DNA from: Clostridium sp. CAG:253
Lineage (GTDB): Bacteria; Bacillota; Clostridia; Lachnospirales; Lachnospiraceae
Assembly: GCA_000436755.1 (NCBI GenBank)
Contig: FR887336.1
Coordinates: 19,450 to 38,220, forward strand
DNA length: 18,771 nt
Direction: 5' to 3'
Position 1 is the first letter of the stretch, and the number at the start of each line of letters is the position of its first letter. The position numbers and the translations under genes were made by a program. Below the pieces are notes generated by a model, which saw only the letters and a program-made list of their open reading frames with translations, made no database searches and had not been told where the DNA came from. This document shows, piece after piece, positions 1 through 6,716 of the stretch.

Positions 1-22
1 AAATTAAAAAATTATATATACT

Positions 23-1543
23 CTACTTTTCTGCCGCTTTATCAAATTCAGCTAACACTTCCTCTGAAGGCTTCTGAGTAAGAAAACTTACTACTACTAT
101 TACAACTAATGATACAAGGAATGCCGGTAATAATTCGTATATGTCAAATGCTCCTCCCAGCGGACGCACAAGGTATTTCCATACAAATACCATTACTCCT
201 CCTGCTACCATTCCTGATATCGCACCTGCAAGTGTACTTCTTTTCCAGAATAATGCACAAAGCATTACTGCTCCAAAAGCAGCTCCGAATCCTGCCCATG
301 CAAATGATACTATACCAAACACGCTTGAGTTTGGATTTCTTGCCATAAATACTGCAACAACTGCTATAGCTACTATTGTAAGTCTTGCTGTTAAAAGGCT
401 TTTCTTTTCATCCATTTCTATATGGAAGAAATCGTGAAGTATATTCTGTGATACACCTGATGCCGCTGTCAGAAGCTGGCTGTCTGATGTCGACATTGTC
501 GCTGCAAGTATTCCTGCAAGTATAACACCCGCTATAAGCGCCGCAATTACACCATGTCTGCTTATAAGGCCGGTGATTCTTACTATAACTGTCTCACTGT
601 CTGCAAGATTTTCAAGTGAACCTGCCTTTGTCATAGCAAGTCCAACAACTCCGATAAATATACCGACTGTCATGGCGATAACAACCCATACACTAGCAAT
701 TCTTCTTGAAAATGTAAGTTTTTTCTCATCCTCAATAGCCATAAATCTTACAAGAATGTGAGGCATACCGAAATATCCGATTCCCCATGCAAGTGTTGAT
801 ACTATTGAAATAAAACTAAAACTGTTTGACGCATTGTTTGCAGCATCAAATGTATTATTTAATGAAAGATAACCCGGAAGTGCTCTCGCGTTATCCATAA
901 CTGCCGCAAATCCACCTGCGGAATTGATACCGTATGTAACAACTGTTACAAGTGCAATTGACATTACAATACTCTGTATAAGGTCTGTAGTACAAACTGC
1001 ACCAAAACCACCCATAATTGTATATCCTATGATAACAAGTGCAGATACAATCATAGCTGCCATATAATCTACACCAAATAATGTGTGGAAAAGTTTTCCG
1101 CATGCTGCAAAGCCTGAAGCTGTATACGGTACAAAGAATATTATAATAACAATTGCCGCAATGGCATTGATAATATTTTTCCTGTCATGATACCTCTTTG
1201 AAAAGAAGTCAGGAACCGTAATAGCTCCGATATTACTTGAATATCTGCGAAGTCTTCTTGATACAAAGAACCAGTTAAGCCAAGTTCCTATTCCAAGACC
1301 TATGGCAGTCCATGCGGCACTGCATATTCCCGAAAGGTAAGCAACTCCCGGAAGTCCCATAAGAAGCCAGCTCGACATATCGCTCGCCTCTGCACTCATC
1401 GCTGTCACAAAAGGTCCCATTTTTCTTCCTCCGAGATAAAAATCCTCGGCATTACTGTTATTTTTGCTGAAAGCAAATCCTACATACAACATTGCTCCCA
1501 GATAAACAACAATTGCTATGATAATACATACATTTGCACTCAT
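23..1543 (-). CDS. putP: Sodium/proline symporter, PutP-type (SSS family)
   Basis: A 506-aa integral membrane protein matching the sodium:solute symporter family in length (about 500 aa) and in its 12-13 hydrophobic segments. It would import proline, or a related substrate, with Na+ across the cytoplasmic membrane. Seen directly: the segment SAEASDMSSWLLMGLPG around residues 50-66 has Asp at position 55, equivalent to the Na+-site Asp of E. coli PutP. The later segment AATMSTSDSQLL corresponds to the Ser/Thr Na+-site helix. Other recognisable elements are the N-terminal EDFYLGGR motif, an FFSKRY motif and a short charged C-terminus. The ATG is preceded by GAGGAG about 8 nt upstream. It is monocistronic, or last in its transcript, with its own promoter and a dyad operator upstream. 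Proline specificity is inferred from similarity; other SSS substrates (pantothenate, sugars) fit less well. Confidence 0.9.
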   Translation of the reverse strand: MSANVCIIIAIVVYLGAMLYVGFAFSKNNSNAEDFYLGGRKMGPFVTAMSAEASDMSSWLLMGLPGVAYLSGICSAAWTAIGLGIGTWLNWFFVSRRLRRYSSNIGAITVPDFFSKRYHDRKNIINAIAAIVIIIFFVPYTASGFAACGKLFHTLFGVDYMAAMIVSALVIIGYTIMGGFGAVCTTDLIQSIVMSIALVTVVTYGINSAGGFAAVMDNARALPGYLSLNNTFDAANNASNSFSFISIVSTLAWGIGYFGMPHILVRFMAIEDEKKLTFSRRIASVWVVIAMTVGIFIGVVGLAMTKAGSLENLADSETVIVRITGLISRHGVIAALIAGVILAGILAATMSTSDSQLLTAASGVSQNILHDFFHIEMDEKKSLLTARLTIVAIAVVAVFMARNPNSSVFGIVSFAWAGFGAAFGAVMLCALFWKRSTLAGAISGMVAGGVMVFVWKYLVRPLGGAFDIYELLPAFLVSLVVIVVVSFLTQKPSEEVLAEFDKAAEK

Positions 1544-1604
1544 AGATAATTCTCCTCATTCGTTTTTTTAGCGGTCAATGTCTTATCTGACCACTCAATG
1601 AGAT

Positions 1605-1633
1605 ATATTATCACAAATTGTTATGTTTGTCAT
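1605..1633 (-). promoter_or_regulatory. Probable sigma-A promoter of the PutP-type symporter
   Basis: Reading the minus strand, ATGACA (1633-1628) and TAATAT (1610-1605) are separated by 17 nt. A GATAAT hexamer overlaps the -10. Transcription would start near 1598 and give a leader of about 55 nt. The leader contains a GGTCA-N10-TGACC inverted repeat (1573-1592). Hexamer matches are fair rather than perfect. Confidence 0.5.
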
Positions 1634-1646
1634 TACATTTTGTAAT
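1632..1646. promoter_or_regulatory. Dyad operator ATTACA-TTT-TGTAAT overlapping the symporter -35
   Basis: A perfect 6-bp inverted repeat with a 3-bp spacer sits on and just upstream of the -35 hexamer. That is where a dimeric repressor or activator would bind. The cognate regulator is not encoded nearby. The site is too short and AT-rich to be certain. Confidence 0.4.
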
Positions 1647-1677
1647 AGTATTGCTTTATACCGTAACAACTCAGCTT

Positions 1678-1902
1678 TTATTCCCCTGGACTGCTTGAAA
1701 TTACTTTTCCAGTATTCCAAAGCATAACCGTTTTTTTGGCTGCTTCCAATCTTTCATCTTCTGAATGAAAATCAATTGTTACTGAATGACATCCACATTC
1801 CATGCACATAACATAATAACCACATCCGCATTCTTCCTCTAACAATGCTCCTCCGTCACATAATGGACAGTCATTGATATCCAACATTTCCTCAATATTC
1901 AT
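1678..1902 (-). CDS. Small Lar-like zinc-ribbon protein
   Basis: A 74-aa acidic protein with two paired-cysteine knuckles, CPLC near residue 17 and CGCGYY/CMECGC around residues 26-38, followed by an acidic helix ending in AKKTVMLWN. The layout (CPxC, Gly, short spacer, YYVxCxECG, then an Ala-rich helix ending in xLWN) matches the Lar/restriction-alleviation-like zinc-ribbon domain. That domain is common in phage and in Firmicute genomes, and usually ends in AxxxWN. Zn binding by the cysteines is inferred. True restriction alleviation is not supported, because no restriction system or prophage genes lie nearby. The ATG is preceded by AAAGAGG about 6 nt away, within a tandem repeat. It may be co-transcribed with the redox operon, whose last gene ends 80 nt upstream. 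Confidence 0.7.
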   Translation of the reverse strand: MNIEEMLDINDCPLCDGGALLEEECGCGYYVMCMECGCHSVTIDFHSEDERLEAAKKTVMLWNTGKVISSSPGE

Positions 1903-1908
1903 GTTTTA

Positions 1909-1950
1909 CCTCTTTTCTTTTATCTCTTTTCTTTTACCTCTTTTCTTTTA
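1909..1950 (-). repeat. Three tandem 14-bp repeats carrying the ribosome-binding site
   Basis: Three adjacent 14-bp units read TAAAAGAAAAGAGR on the minus strand (two end in GG, the middle one in GA). The last unit supplies the Shine-Dalgarno AGAGG for the zinc-ribbon gene starting at 1902. The array is purine-rich and unstructured. Copy number could change by slippage and alter translation. Confidence 0.85.
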
Positions 1951-1982
1951 CTATCTTACAGCTTTTTTCCATATAAAACAAA

Positions 1983-2927
1983 TTATTTCTGTCCAATTGC
2001 AGACTTAATTTGTTTCATAAGCTTGTCATAATTTGACTGATCATCAATTCCACCCATAAACGGCTTTCCAACGATATTCCCATCTTTATCTACAAGAACT
2101 GTTGTAGGAAATGCCATGATGTTGCCTGCATATTTTCCAACAGTTGAATTAGAGTCGAAAGTCAGATTCTTATAAGAAGCACCTTGAGCTTTTAAAATTT
2201 CTTTTGCTTCTTTGATACCATCCTCATTGTTATCCAGAGTATCAGTATTGATGCCAACAACTTCGCCACCCATTTTTTTCAATGTCTCATTTAATTCATT
2301 CAGCTTAGATAACTCTCCAACACAAGGTTTACAACCGCTAAACCAAAAGTTTACAACTGTAACTTTATTTTTAGAGAAAAAACTGCTGTCTACATCGTTT
2401 CCATCCAAATCTTTCCCTTTAAAATCGTGGAACACACCTGTTGATTCCCCTGATTCAGAAGATGCACTGTTGGAAGATTTGGCAGCAGCGATTTTTTTCT
2501 CAACCTTTGCAATCTCCTCTTCAATACCACGAATTTTCTCAATATCTTTGCTCAAAGTTTTGTATTCTTCTTCGGAAAATGAATCTTTGTTTGCTTCTAC
2601 CGTACTTGCAAGGAAGTCTGCATAGTTTTCGCTCTGGGCATCCCCTGCAGTATTTTTACTCATAAAACTAAATGCTTTGTCCCATACATCTTTGTGATCG
2701 GCAAAAAACTGATTCTCCTGCTGGTAAAGATTATCCCGTTTTTTGTTGAGTTCATCTGAACTGCTGACGTCCGCTGTCGAAGCGGCTTTCTGTTTCTTGT
2801 TTTCAGTAACAGCAGAATCAGATGATTTTCCACAACCTGTGCATACAAAAAATATTGAAATGACAAGAACTGCTGCAATTACCTTTTTTAACCTGATTAA
2901 ATTCATTCTAATTGATTTGTTTTTCAT
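1983..2927 (-). CDS. TlpA-type thioredoxin-like lipoprotein
   Basis: A 314-aa exported thiol-disulfide protein. The start at 2927 is chosen because AGGGAG lies about 10 nt upstream and a lipoprotein signal peptide follows at once: basic residues 1-15, a hydrophobic stretch 16-28, then CTGC with the lipidated Cys near 32. The open frame continues upstream to 3020, but that overlaps the previous gene and buries the signal. A linker and coiled-coil-like charged region (about 60-150) precedes the TlpA/AhpC-TSA-like domain (about 165-314). The active site is WFSGCKPC (Cys199, Cys202) and the cis-Pro is in AFPTT (Pro274). Expected role: reducing disulfides or sulfenic acids of surface proteins, with electrons from a membrane partner. 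It lies 37 nt after the polyferredoxin gene, its likely electron source. Confidence 0.85.
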   Translation of the reverse strand: MKNKSIRMNLIRLKKVIAAVLVISIFFVCTGCGKSSDSAVTENKKQKAASTADVSSSDELNKKRDNLYQQENQFFADHKDVWDKAFSFMSKNTAGDAQSENYADFLASTVEANKDSFSEEEYKTLSKDIEKIRGIEEEIAKVEKKIAAAKSSNSASSESGESTGVFHDFKGKDLDGNDVDSSFFSKNKVTVVNFWFSGCKPCVGELSKLNELNETLKKMGGEVVGINTDTLDNNEDGIKEAKEILKAQGASYKNLTFDSNSTVGKYAGNIMAFPTTVLVDKDGNIVGKPFMGGIDDQSNYDKLMKQIKSAIGQK

Positions 2928-2964
2928 GATTTTAAATCTCCCTTTAAATTTTATTAGTTTTATC

Positions 2965-3861
2965 TTATTTATCGTCATCCTGTTTTTTATTTGAAAATCC
3001 ATACTGGTAGCAGATTGCACCGGTTTTGCATGCTTTCATACATTCCCCACACCGGATACATTCCGGGTGATTTGGTGTATCTGTTACATTGACATCCATT
3101 TTACAGACATGACTACATTTCTGACAGCCAACACATTTCTTGTGATCTACATGGATCTTAAGAAATGAAACTCTGTTAAACAGTGAATATATGGCACCAA
3201 GTGGACAAATCCATTTACAGAATGGACGATAAAACAAAATACTTAAGATGATAACAAGCACAAGGACTGTAAACTTAAAAGTAAATAAATGTCCAAGTGC
3301 AGCACGTATTCCCGAATTGGCAAGTGACAACGGAATTGCGCCTTCAAGTACTCCCTGTGGGCAAATATACTTGCAGAAGAACGGATCTCCCATACCAAGT
3401 GAATTGGTTACAAATGCCGGAAGCAGTATAACAAATATAGCCAAAATTATGTATTTCAGATACCGCAAAGGTTTCAGCTTTGCTGTTGATAACTTCTTTC
3501 CCGGAAGTTTATGCAGCAGATCCTGAAACCATCCAAACGGACAGAGAAAACCACAGATAAATCTTCCTAACATAACTCCTATAAGAATAAAAAATCCGGT
3601 AATGTAATAGGTGAATTTGAATTTTGATGAACCTACTACAGCCTGGAAAGCACCAATCGGACATGCACCTGTGGCAGCAGGACATGAGTAACAATTCAGT
3701 CCGGGTACACACATTGTCTTTACATTTCCCTGATAAATCTTCCCTTTAAAAAGATTTGGGATATGAATATTGGTCAGCAGCGTTGCAGCTGCCTGAATCA
3801 GTCCTCTAAAACGGACTATATAATTTTTTTTAAATTTCTTTTTCTTATCCAATTCCAACAC
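2965..3861 (-). CDS. NapH/YccM-like 4Fe-4S polyferredoxin membrane protein
   Basis: A membrane protein of about 298 aa combining several transmembrane helices with repeated Cys motifs. Seen directly: LNCYSCP and ACPIGAF near residues 56-72, CGFLCPFGW, CKYICPQG, CKWICPLG, and two C-terminal ferredoxin clusters, CVGCQKCSHVCK and CIRCGECMKACK, binding [4Fe-4S]. The NapH/YccM/RdxA-type family moves electrons between membrane carriers and the outside. In front of a TlpA lipoprotein it is inferred to supply reductant across the membrane, replacing CcdA/DsbD, which is absent here. The start is uncertain: GTG at 3861 has GGAG only 1 nt away, whereas TTG at 3858 (4 nt) and TTG at 3852 (10 nt) are alternatives. 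All overlap the end of the upstream CXXC gene, so translation is coupled. Confidence 0.85.
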   Translation of the reverse strand: MLELDKKKKFKKNYIVRFRGLIQAAATLLTNIHIPNLFKGKIYQGNVKTMCVPGLNCYSCPAATGACPIGAFQAVVGSSKFKFTYYITGFFILIGVMLGRFICGFLCPFGWFQDLLHKLPGKKLSTAKLKPLRYLKYIILAIFVILLPAFVTNSLGMGDPFFCKYICPQGVLEGAIPLSLANSGIRAALGHLFTFKFTVLVLVIILSILFYRPFCKWICPLGAIYSLFNRVSFLKIHVDHKKCVGCQKCSHVCKMDVNVTDTPNHPECIRCGECMKACKTGAICYQYGFSNKKQDDDK

Positions 3862-3985
3862 ACTCCATACATAACTTTATTGCCTTACTTAATACAACTG
3901 CCGCTTCTCCACGAAAAATTCCAACAATGAAAAATATCAGACCTGCAGCAAGTAATAAAAACTGTGATGCTCTTTCACCTTTCAT
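3845..3985 (-). CDS. CD1871A-type small CXXC membrane protein
   Basis: A 46-aa protein beginning MKGERASQFLL. It has one hydrophobic helix (about residues 9-24, LLLAAGLIFFIVGIF), a short amphipathic part and a C-terminal redox-type motif CMEC (Cys39, Cys42), ending four residues later. Size, single helix and terminal CXXC match the family annotated as CD1871A family CXXC motif-containing protein, which is usually found next to 4Fe-4S and TlpA genes. The ATG follows AAAGGAG with 6 nt spacing. Its end overlaps the polyferredoxin start by 17 nt or less. It heads the redox operon. The function is unknown; the CXXC may relay electrons between the polyferredoxin and TlpA (inference). Confidence 0.85.
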   Translation of the reverse strand: MKGERASQFLLLAAGLIFFIVGIFRGEAAVVLSKAIKLCMECVGIG

Positions 3986-3995
3986 AAAATACTCC

Positions 3996-4013
3996 TTTCA
4001 ATACTATTTCAAT
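3996..4013. promoter_or_regulatory. Direct repeat TTTCAAT, 11-bp period, in the divergent promoter region
   Basis: TTTCAAT occurs at 3996-4002 and 4007-4013, exactly one helical turn apart. This is the arrangement used by OmpR/PhoB-type response regulators. It lies directly upstream of the CXXC gene's ribosome site and about 25 nt upstream of the regulator's -35. The leftward operon shows no good -35 hexamer, which fits activator dependence. The proximal copy abuts the AAAGGAG site, so it may instead be downstream of the leftward start point. Confidence 0.4.
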
Positions 4014-4035
4014 GTTACCGTTTAAATTCAGTTCA

Positions 4036-4064
4036 TTGACCTTTCGATGTATACATTATACAAT
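4036..4064 (+). promoter_or_regulatory. Sigma-A promoter of the response regulator/kinase operon
   Basis: TTGACC (4036-4041), a 17-nt spacer and TACAAT (4059-4064) are near consensus. The predicted start is near 4071. An upstream in-frame ATG at 4047 falls inside this promoter and cannot be translated from it, supporting the TTG start at 4107. Confidence 0.8.
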
Positions 4065-4106
4065 AGAGAATGTAAAATTCCTGTTAAGAATACGGAGGAA
4101 AATAAA

Positions 4107-4772
4107 TTGAAATTATTAGTTGTTGAAGATGAAAAGAAATTATGTGAGATGATTGCAAAAAGTCTGCACCGGGCAGGCTATGAGGTAGATACATGTAACG
4201 ACGGTGAAAAAGCATTAGATATGATTTATGCTGAAATGTATGATTTAATCGTACTTGATCTTAACCTTCCTGGCATAGATGGAATGGAGATTCTCCGGGA
4301 ACTTCGCAAAGAAAATGAAGAAACAAAGGTATTGATTTTGTCCGCAAGAAGCCAGATTGCAGATAAAGTTGAGGGATTAGATTCCGGTGCAAATGATTAT
4401 ATGGAAAAACCATTTCATCTGCAGGAACTGGAAGCCCGCGTAAGAAGTTTGACAAGAAGAACGTTTGTACAGAAAAATATCTGTCTGGAATGTGGCAGCC
4501 TTCGATTTGATACCAGAGAAAGAGTTGCATATGCAAACAGCAAACCTATAACTTTGACCAGAAAAGAAAACGGAATACTGGAGTATCTTCTTCTGAATCA
4601 GGGAAGACCAGTCAGTCAGGAAGAGCTGATTGAGCATGTTTGGGATTCTTCTGTAGATAGTTTTAGCGGTTCAATCAGAGTGCATATGTCCTCTCTTAGA
4701 AAGAAACTGAAAACAGGACTTGATTATGATCCGATTGTCAATAAAATCGGTGAAGGCTATAAAATAGGATAA
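4107..4772 (+). CDS. OmpR-family response regulator
   Basis: A 221-aa two-domain regulator. The receiver domain has the acidic pair ED at residues 7-8, phosphoacceptor Asp51 in VLDLNLPG, and Lys101 in MEKPF. The C-terminal winged-helix DNA-binding domain includes ITLTRKENGILEYLLLN and ends IGEGYKIG. The TTG start at 4107 is preferred: GGAGG (4094-4098) lies 8 nt upstream and the promoter occupies 4036-4064. The kinase gene follows after 11 nt, its ribosome site overlapping this stop. The likely target is the divergent redox operon (inference from position and the TTTCAAT repeats). Confidence 0.92.
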   Translation: MKLLVVEDEKKLCEMIAKSLHRAGYEVDTCNDGEKALDMIYAEMYDLIVLDLNLPGIDGMEILRELRKENEETKVLILSARSQIADKVEGLDSGANDYMEKPFHLQELEARVRSLTRRTFVQKNICLECGSLRFDTRERVAYANSKPITLTRKENGILEYLLLNQGRPVSQEELIEHVWDSSVDSFSGSIRVHMSSLRKKLKTGLDYDPIVNKIGEGYKIG

Positions 4773-4783
4773 GGAGAAAACAC

Positions 4784-5992
4784 ATGAGAAAAATATCTCT
4801 CCAATGGAGACTGACGATACTTACTACCGTACTGATTACCATATTGTGCGGATGCCTTACATTTTTCTTGTATAAGAACGGAGTCTATTACTTTGATACG
4901 CTTCAGGAGTCTGTAACTGATCATGGCACAAAACCGGAAGCAGTATACATTGATATTCCGGATAATGAATGGGATGACTTTGTAGCACAATTTTCCACAA
5001 AAGTTTATAATTCAAAATCAGACTACAGAACCAAAAGCCTTCTGATTACTGTCGTTGTGGCACTGTTTGGTGGAGCAGTCACTTATTTTATCAGCGGACG
5101 GGCATTGAAGCCACTCAGAGAATTTTCAGAAACCGTTGAGAAGGTTCAGATACAAAATCTGACAGACTATACAATTGAAGAAACTAAAATTGCAGAACTT
5201 GACAGACTTCGTACTTCTTATAATAAGATGCTTTTGCGGCTTTCGGAATCTTTCGAGATACAACGCCAGTTTACCGGCAATGCAGCACATGAACTGCGGA
5301 CTCCTTTGGCATTAATCCAAGCTCAACTTGATCTCTATCATTCGACAGAAAATGATGCAGACTTAGACGCAGCTCAAGAGACAATACAAATGATAACGGA
5401 GCAAAACGAGCGTCTCAGCAAATTGGTCAAAACACTTCTGGATATGAGCGAGTTACAGACTATAATGCGCAATGACAAGATTGAACTTTTCGGACTAATT
5501 GAGGAAGTACTGACAGATTTGGAACCGTTAGCACTTGAAAAAGGTATTGCACTAATACAGGAGCCACAGGATACAACTTATGATAAAGAATATATCATAA
5601 GTAATGAGCTGATGCTTACAGGCAGCGATATTTTAATTTATCGTATGCTTTATAATCTTGTTGAAAATGCGATTAAATATAATCATGTAAACGGAAAAGT
5701 TATAGTGTCGGCAAAACAAACAGGAAACGATATTGTTATTACAATTGCAGATACGGGAAGCGGGATTGATGAAGCATTCCGTGAGAAAATTTTTGAACCA
5801 TTCTTCCGGGTTGACAAATCAAGAAGCCGTGAAATTGGTGGCGTAGGTCTTGGTCTCGCAATGGTACGCGAGATTGTGCGGGCACATGACGGAAAGATTG
5901 ACGTTCATCAAAATGCGTATGGTGGAACAACATTTGAAGTAAAACTCGGCTTTTCAGCATCCTTGGAACTGTCAACTCCATCCTCTGAATAA
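4784..5992 (+). CDS. Sensor histidine kinase, partner of the adjacent regulator
   Basis: A 402-aa membrane kinase. TM1 (about 10-30) and TM2 (about 84-104) flank a short external loop of about 55 residues, rich in acidic residues and without cysteines. A HAMP-like linker begins SGRALKPLREFSE. The HisKA H-box is NAAHELRTPLALIQ. The catalytic domain has N-box LVENAIKYN, G1 IADTGSGI, F-box FEPFFRVDK and G2 GGVGLGLAM. All motifs are intact, so it should be active. AGGAG is 8 nt before the ATG and overlaps the stop of the regulator gene. The small sensor loop suggests membrane or redox-state sensing rather than binding of a large ligand (inference). No terminator is obvious downstream. Confidence 0.92.
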   Translation: MRKISLQWRLTILTTVLITILCGCLTFFLYKNGVYYFDTLQESVTDHGTKPEAVYIDIPDNEWDDFVAQFSTKVYNSKSDYRTKSLLITVVVALFGGAVTYFISGRALKPLREFSETVEKVQIQNLTDYTIEETKIAELDRLRTSYNKMLLRLSESFEIQRQFTGNAAHELRTPLALIQAQLDLYHSTENDADLDAAQETIQMITEQNERLSKLVKTLLDMSELQTIMRNDKIELFGLIEEVLTDLEPLALEKGIALIQEPQDTTYDKEYIISNELMLTGSDILIYRMLYNLVENAIKYNHVNGKVIVSAKQTGNDIVITIADTGSGIDEAFREKIFEPFFRVDKSRSREIGGVGLGLAMVREIVRAHDGKIDVHQNAYGGTTFEVKLGFSASLELSTPSSE

Positions 5993-6072
5993 AATACAAG
6001 CCAATCATTTCTAAACTGCCAATGGTGGGCGGACAATATTTTACAGATGATGATTTCATTGTTTTAAAGTAA
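5989..6072 (+). pseudogene. Possible 27-residue C-terminal gene scrap
   Basis: Just after the kinase stop, in another frame, an open stretch of 27 codons ends with TAA and contains KLPMVGGQYFTDDDF. It reads like a natural protein C-terminus (Gly/Tyr/Phe and acidic residues, unlike random AT-rich translation). It has no start codon or ribosome site of its own. The family was not recognised. It adjoins two other broken genes, so it may be a third remnant; chance cannot be excluded. Confidence 0.3.
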
Positions 6073-6073
6073 A

Positions 6074-6093
6074 ATGTCACAAAAATCTGACAT
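6074..6093. other. Inverted repeat ATGTCA-N8-TGACAT
   Basis: Perfect 6-bp arms with an 8-nt spacer lie between the kinase gene and the broken lacI. T-rich sequence flanks it, but there is no clean U-tract on either strand. It could be a weak terminator or a protein-binding dyad. Confidence 0.3.
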
Positions 6094-6106
6094 AAATTTT
6101 GTTATG

Positions 6107-6122
6107 GGTTACACGTTTAACC
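6107..6122. promoter_or_regulatory. LacI-family operator upstream of the broken lacI
   Basis: GGTTACACGTTTAACC is a 16-bp palindrome with a central CG and one mismatched pair, the classic form of LacI/GalR operators. It lies about 30 nt upstream of a TATAAT (6152-6157) that would be the -10 of the lacI promoter. No good -35 is present at the right distance. It is probably a relic autoregulatory site. Confidence 0.55.
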
Positions 6123-6185
6123 TTTGTAAAACCCACATTTCTGTTGTAACATATAATTAGAATATCAGAAAAAGAGGAAATAAAT

Positions 6186-6716
6186 ATGGCACAGAACAGG
6201 GTTCGAATCGTAGATGTTGCAGATTCGTTAGGTCTTAGTACCGCAACTGTCTCAAAGGTAATTCATGCTAAAACAGAAAAGATTTCGGAAGAGACGGTAA
6301 AATGTGTCCAGCAGGAACTTGAAAGTTCAGGATATATTCCTAATATGGCGTGCATTTTACTTGCGAGAAATAATTCCAAAATTATTGGAGTGGTGGTGAA
6401 TGACCATGTTAAATATGAGGGCAATGTTTTAGAGGATGGATTTGTGATGTCATCACTAAATGCTCTTTTATGAGGAAAAATTTCAGGAGCTGTTAAAGAA
6501 CAGCGTTACCGCTGTTTTTGCAGTGTCAGATTTTTATGCATTGGAATTTATGCGTTTTTTACAGGGAAAGGGCATACAAATTCCAAATGATATTCAGATA
6601 ATCGGCTTTGATGACAACATGGCAAGCAGAGAAAGTAATCCTGCACTTACAACGATTCATCAGGAGGCATCTCTCAGAGCAAAAATTGCAATTGAATGCC
6701 TGGAGGCAATACTAAA
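6186..6716 (+). pseudogene. LacI-family transcriptional regulator, broken by an internal deletion
   Basis: The first frame (ATG 6186, stop TGA 6471-6473) encodes the N-terminal HTH, with IVDVADSLGLSTATVSKVI at about residues 8-26 and the hinge/start of the core SKIIGVVVND near residues 60-70. It ends shortly after FVMSSLNA. A second frame (from about 6463, shifted by one) resumes deep in the core, with AVFAVSDFYALEFMRFL, then the LacI-type IIGFDDNMASRESNPALTTI near the C-terminus. Roughly 100 core residues are missing between them (estimated from a usual length of about 330), and the last part of the protein is replaced by MATE sequence. GAGGAA lies upstream of the ATG, so a truncated HTH peptide could still be made, but it lacks the dimerisation core. 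Confidence 0.85.

Noticed and set aside
2212..2625. Plus-strand 137-codon open frame opposite the TlpA lipoprotein gene
   Set aside because: Antisense shadow of conserved thioredoxin-fold coding sequence; no start signal.
5739..6080. Minus-strand 113-codon frame across the kinase end
   Set aside because: Antisense to the catalytic domain of the kinase; no ribosome site and no recognisable protein.
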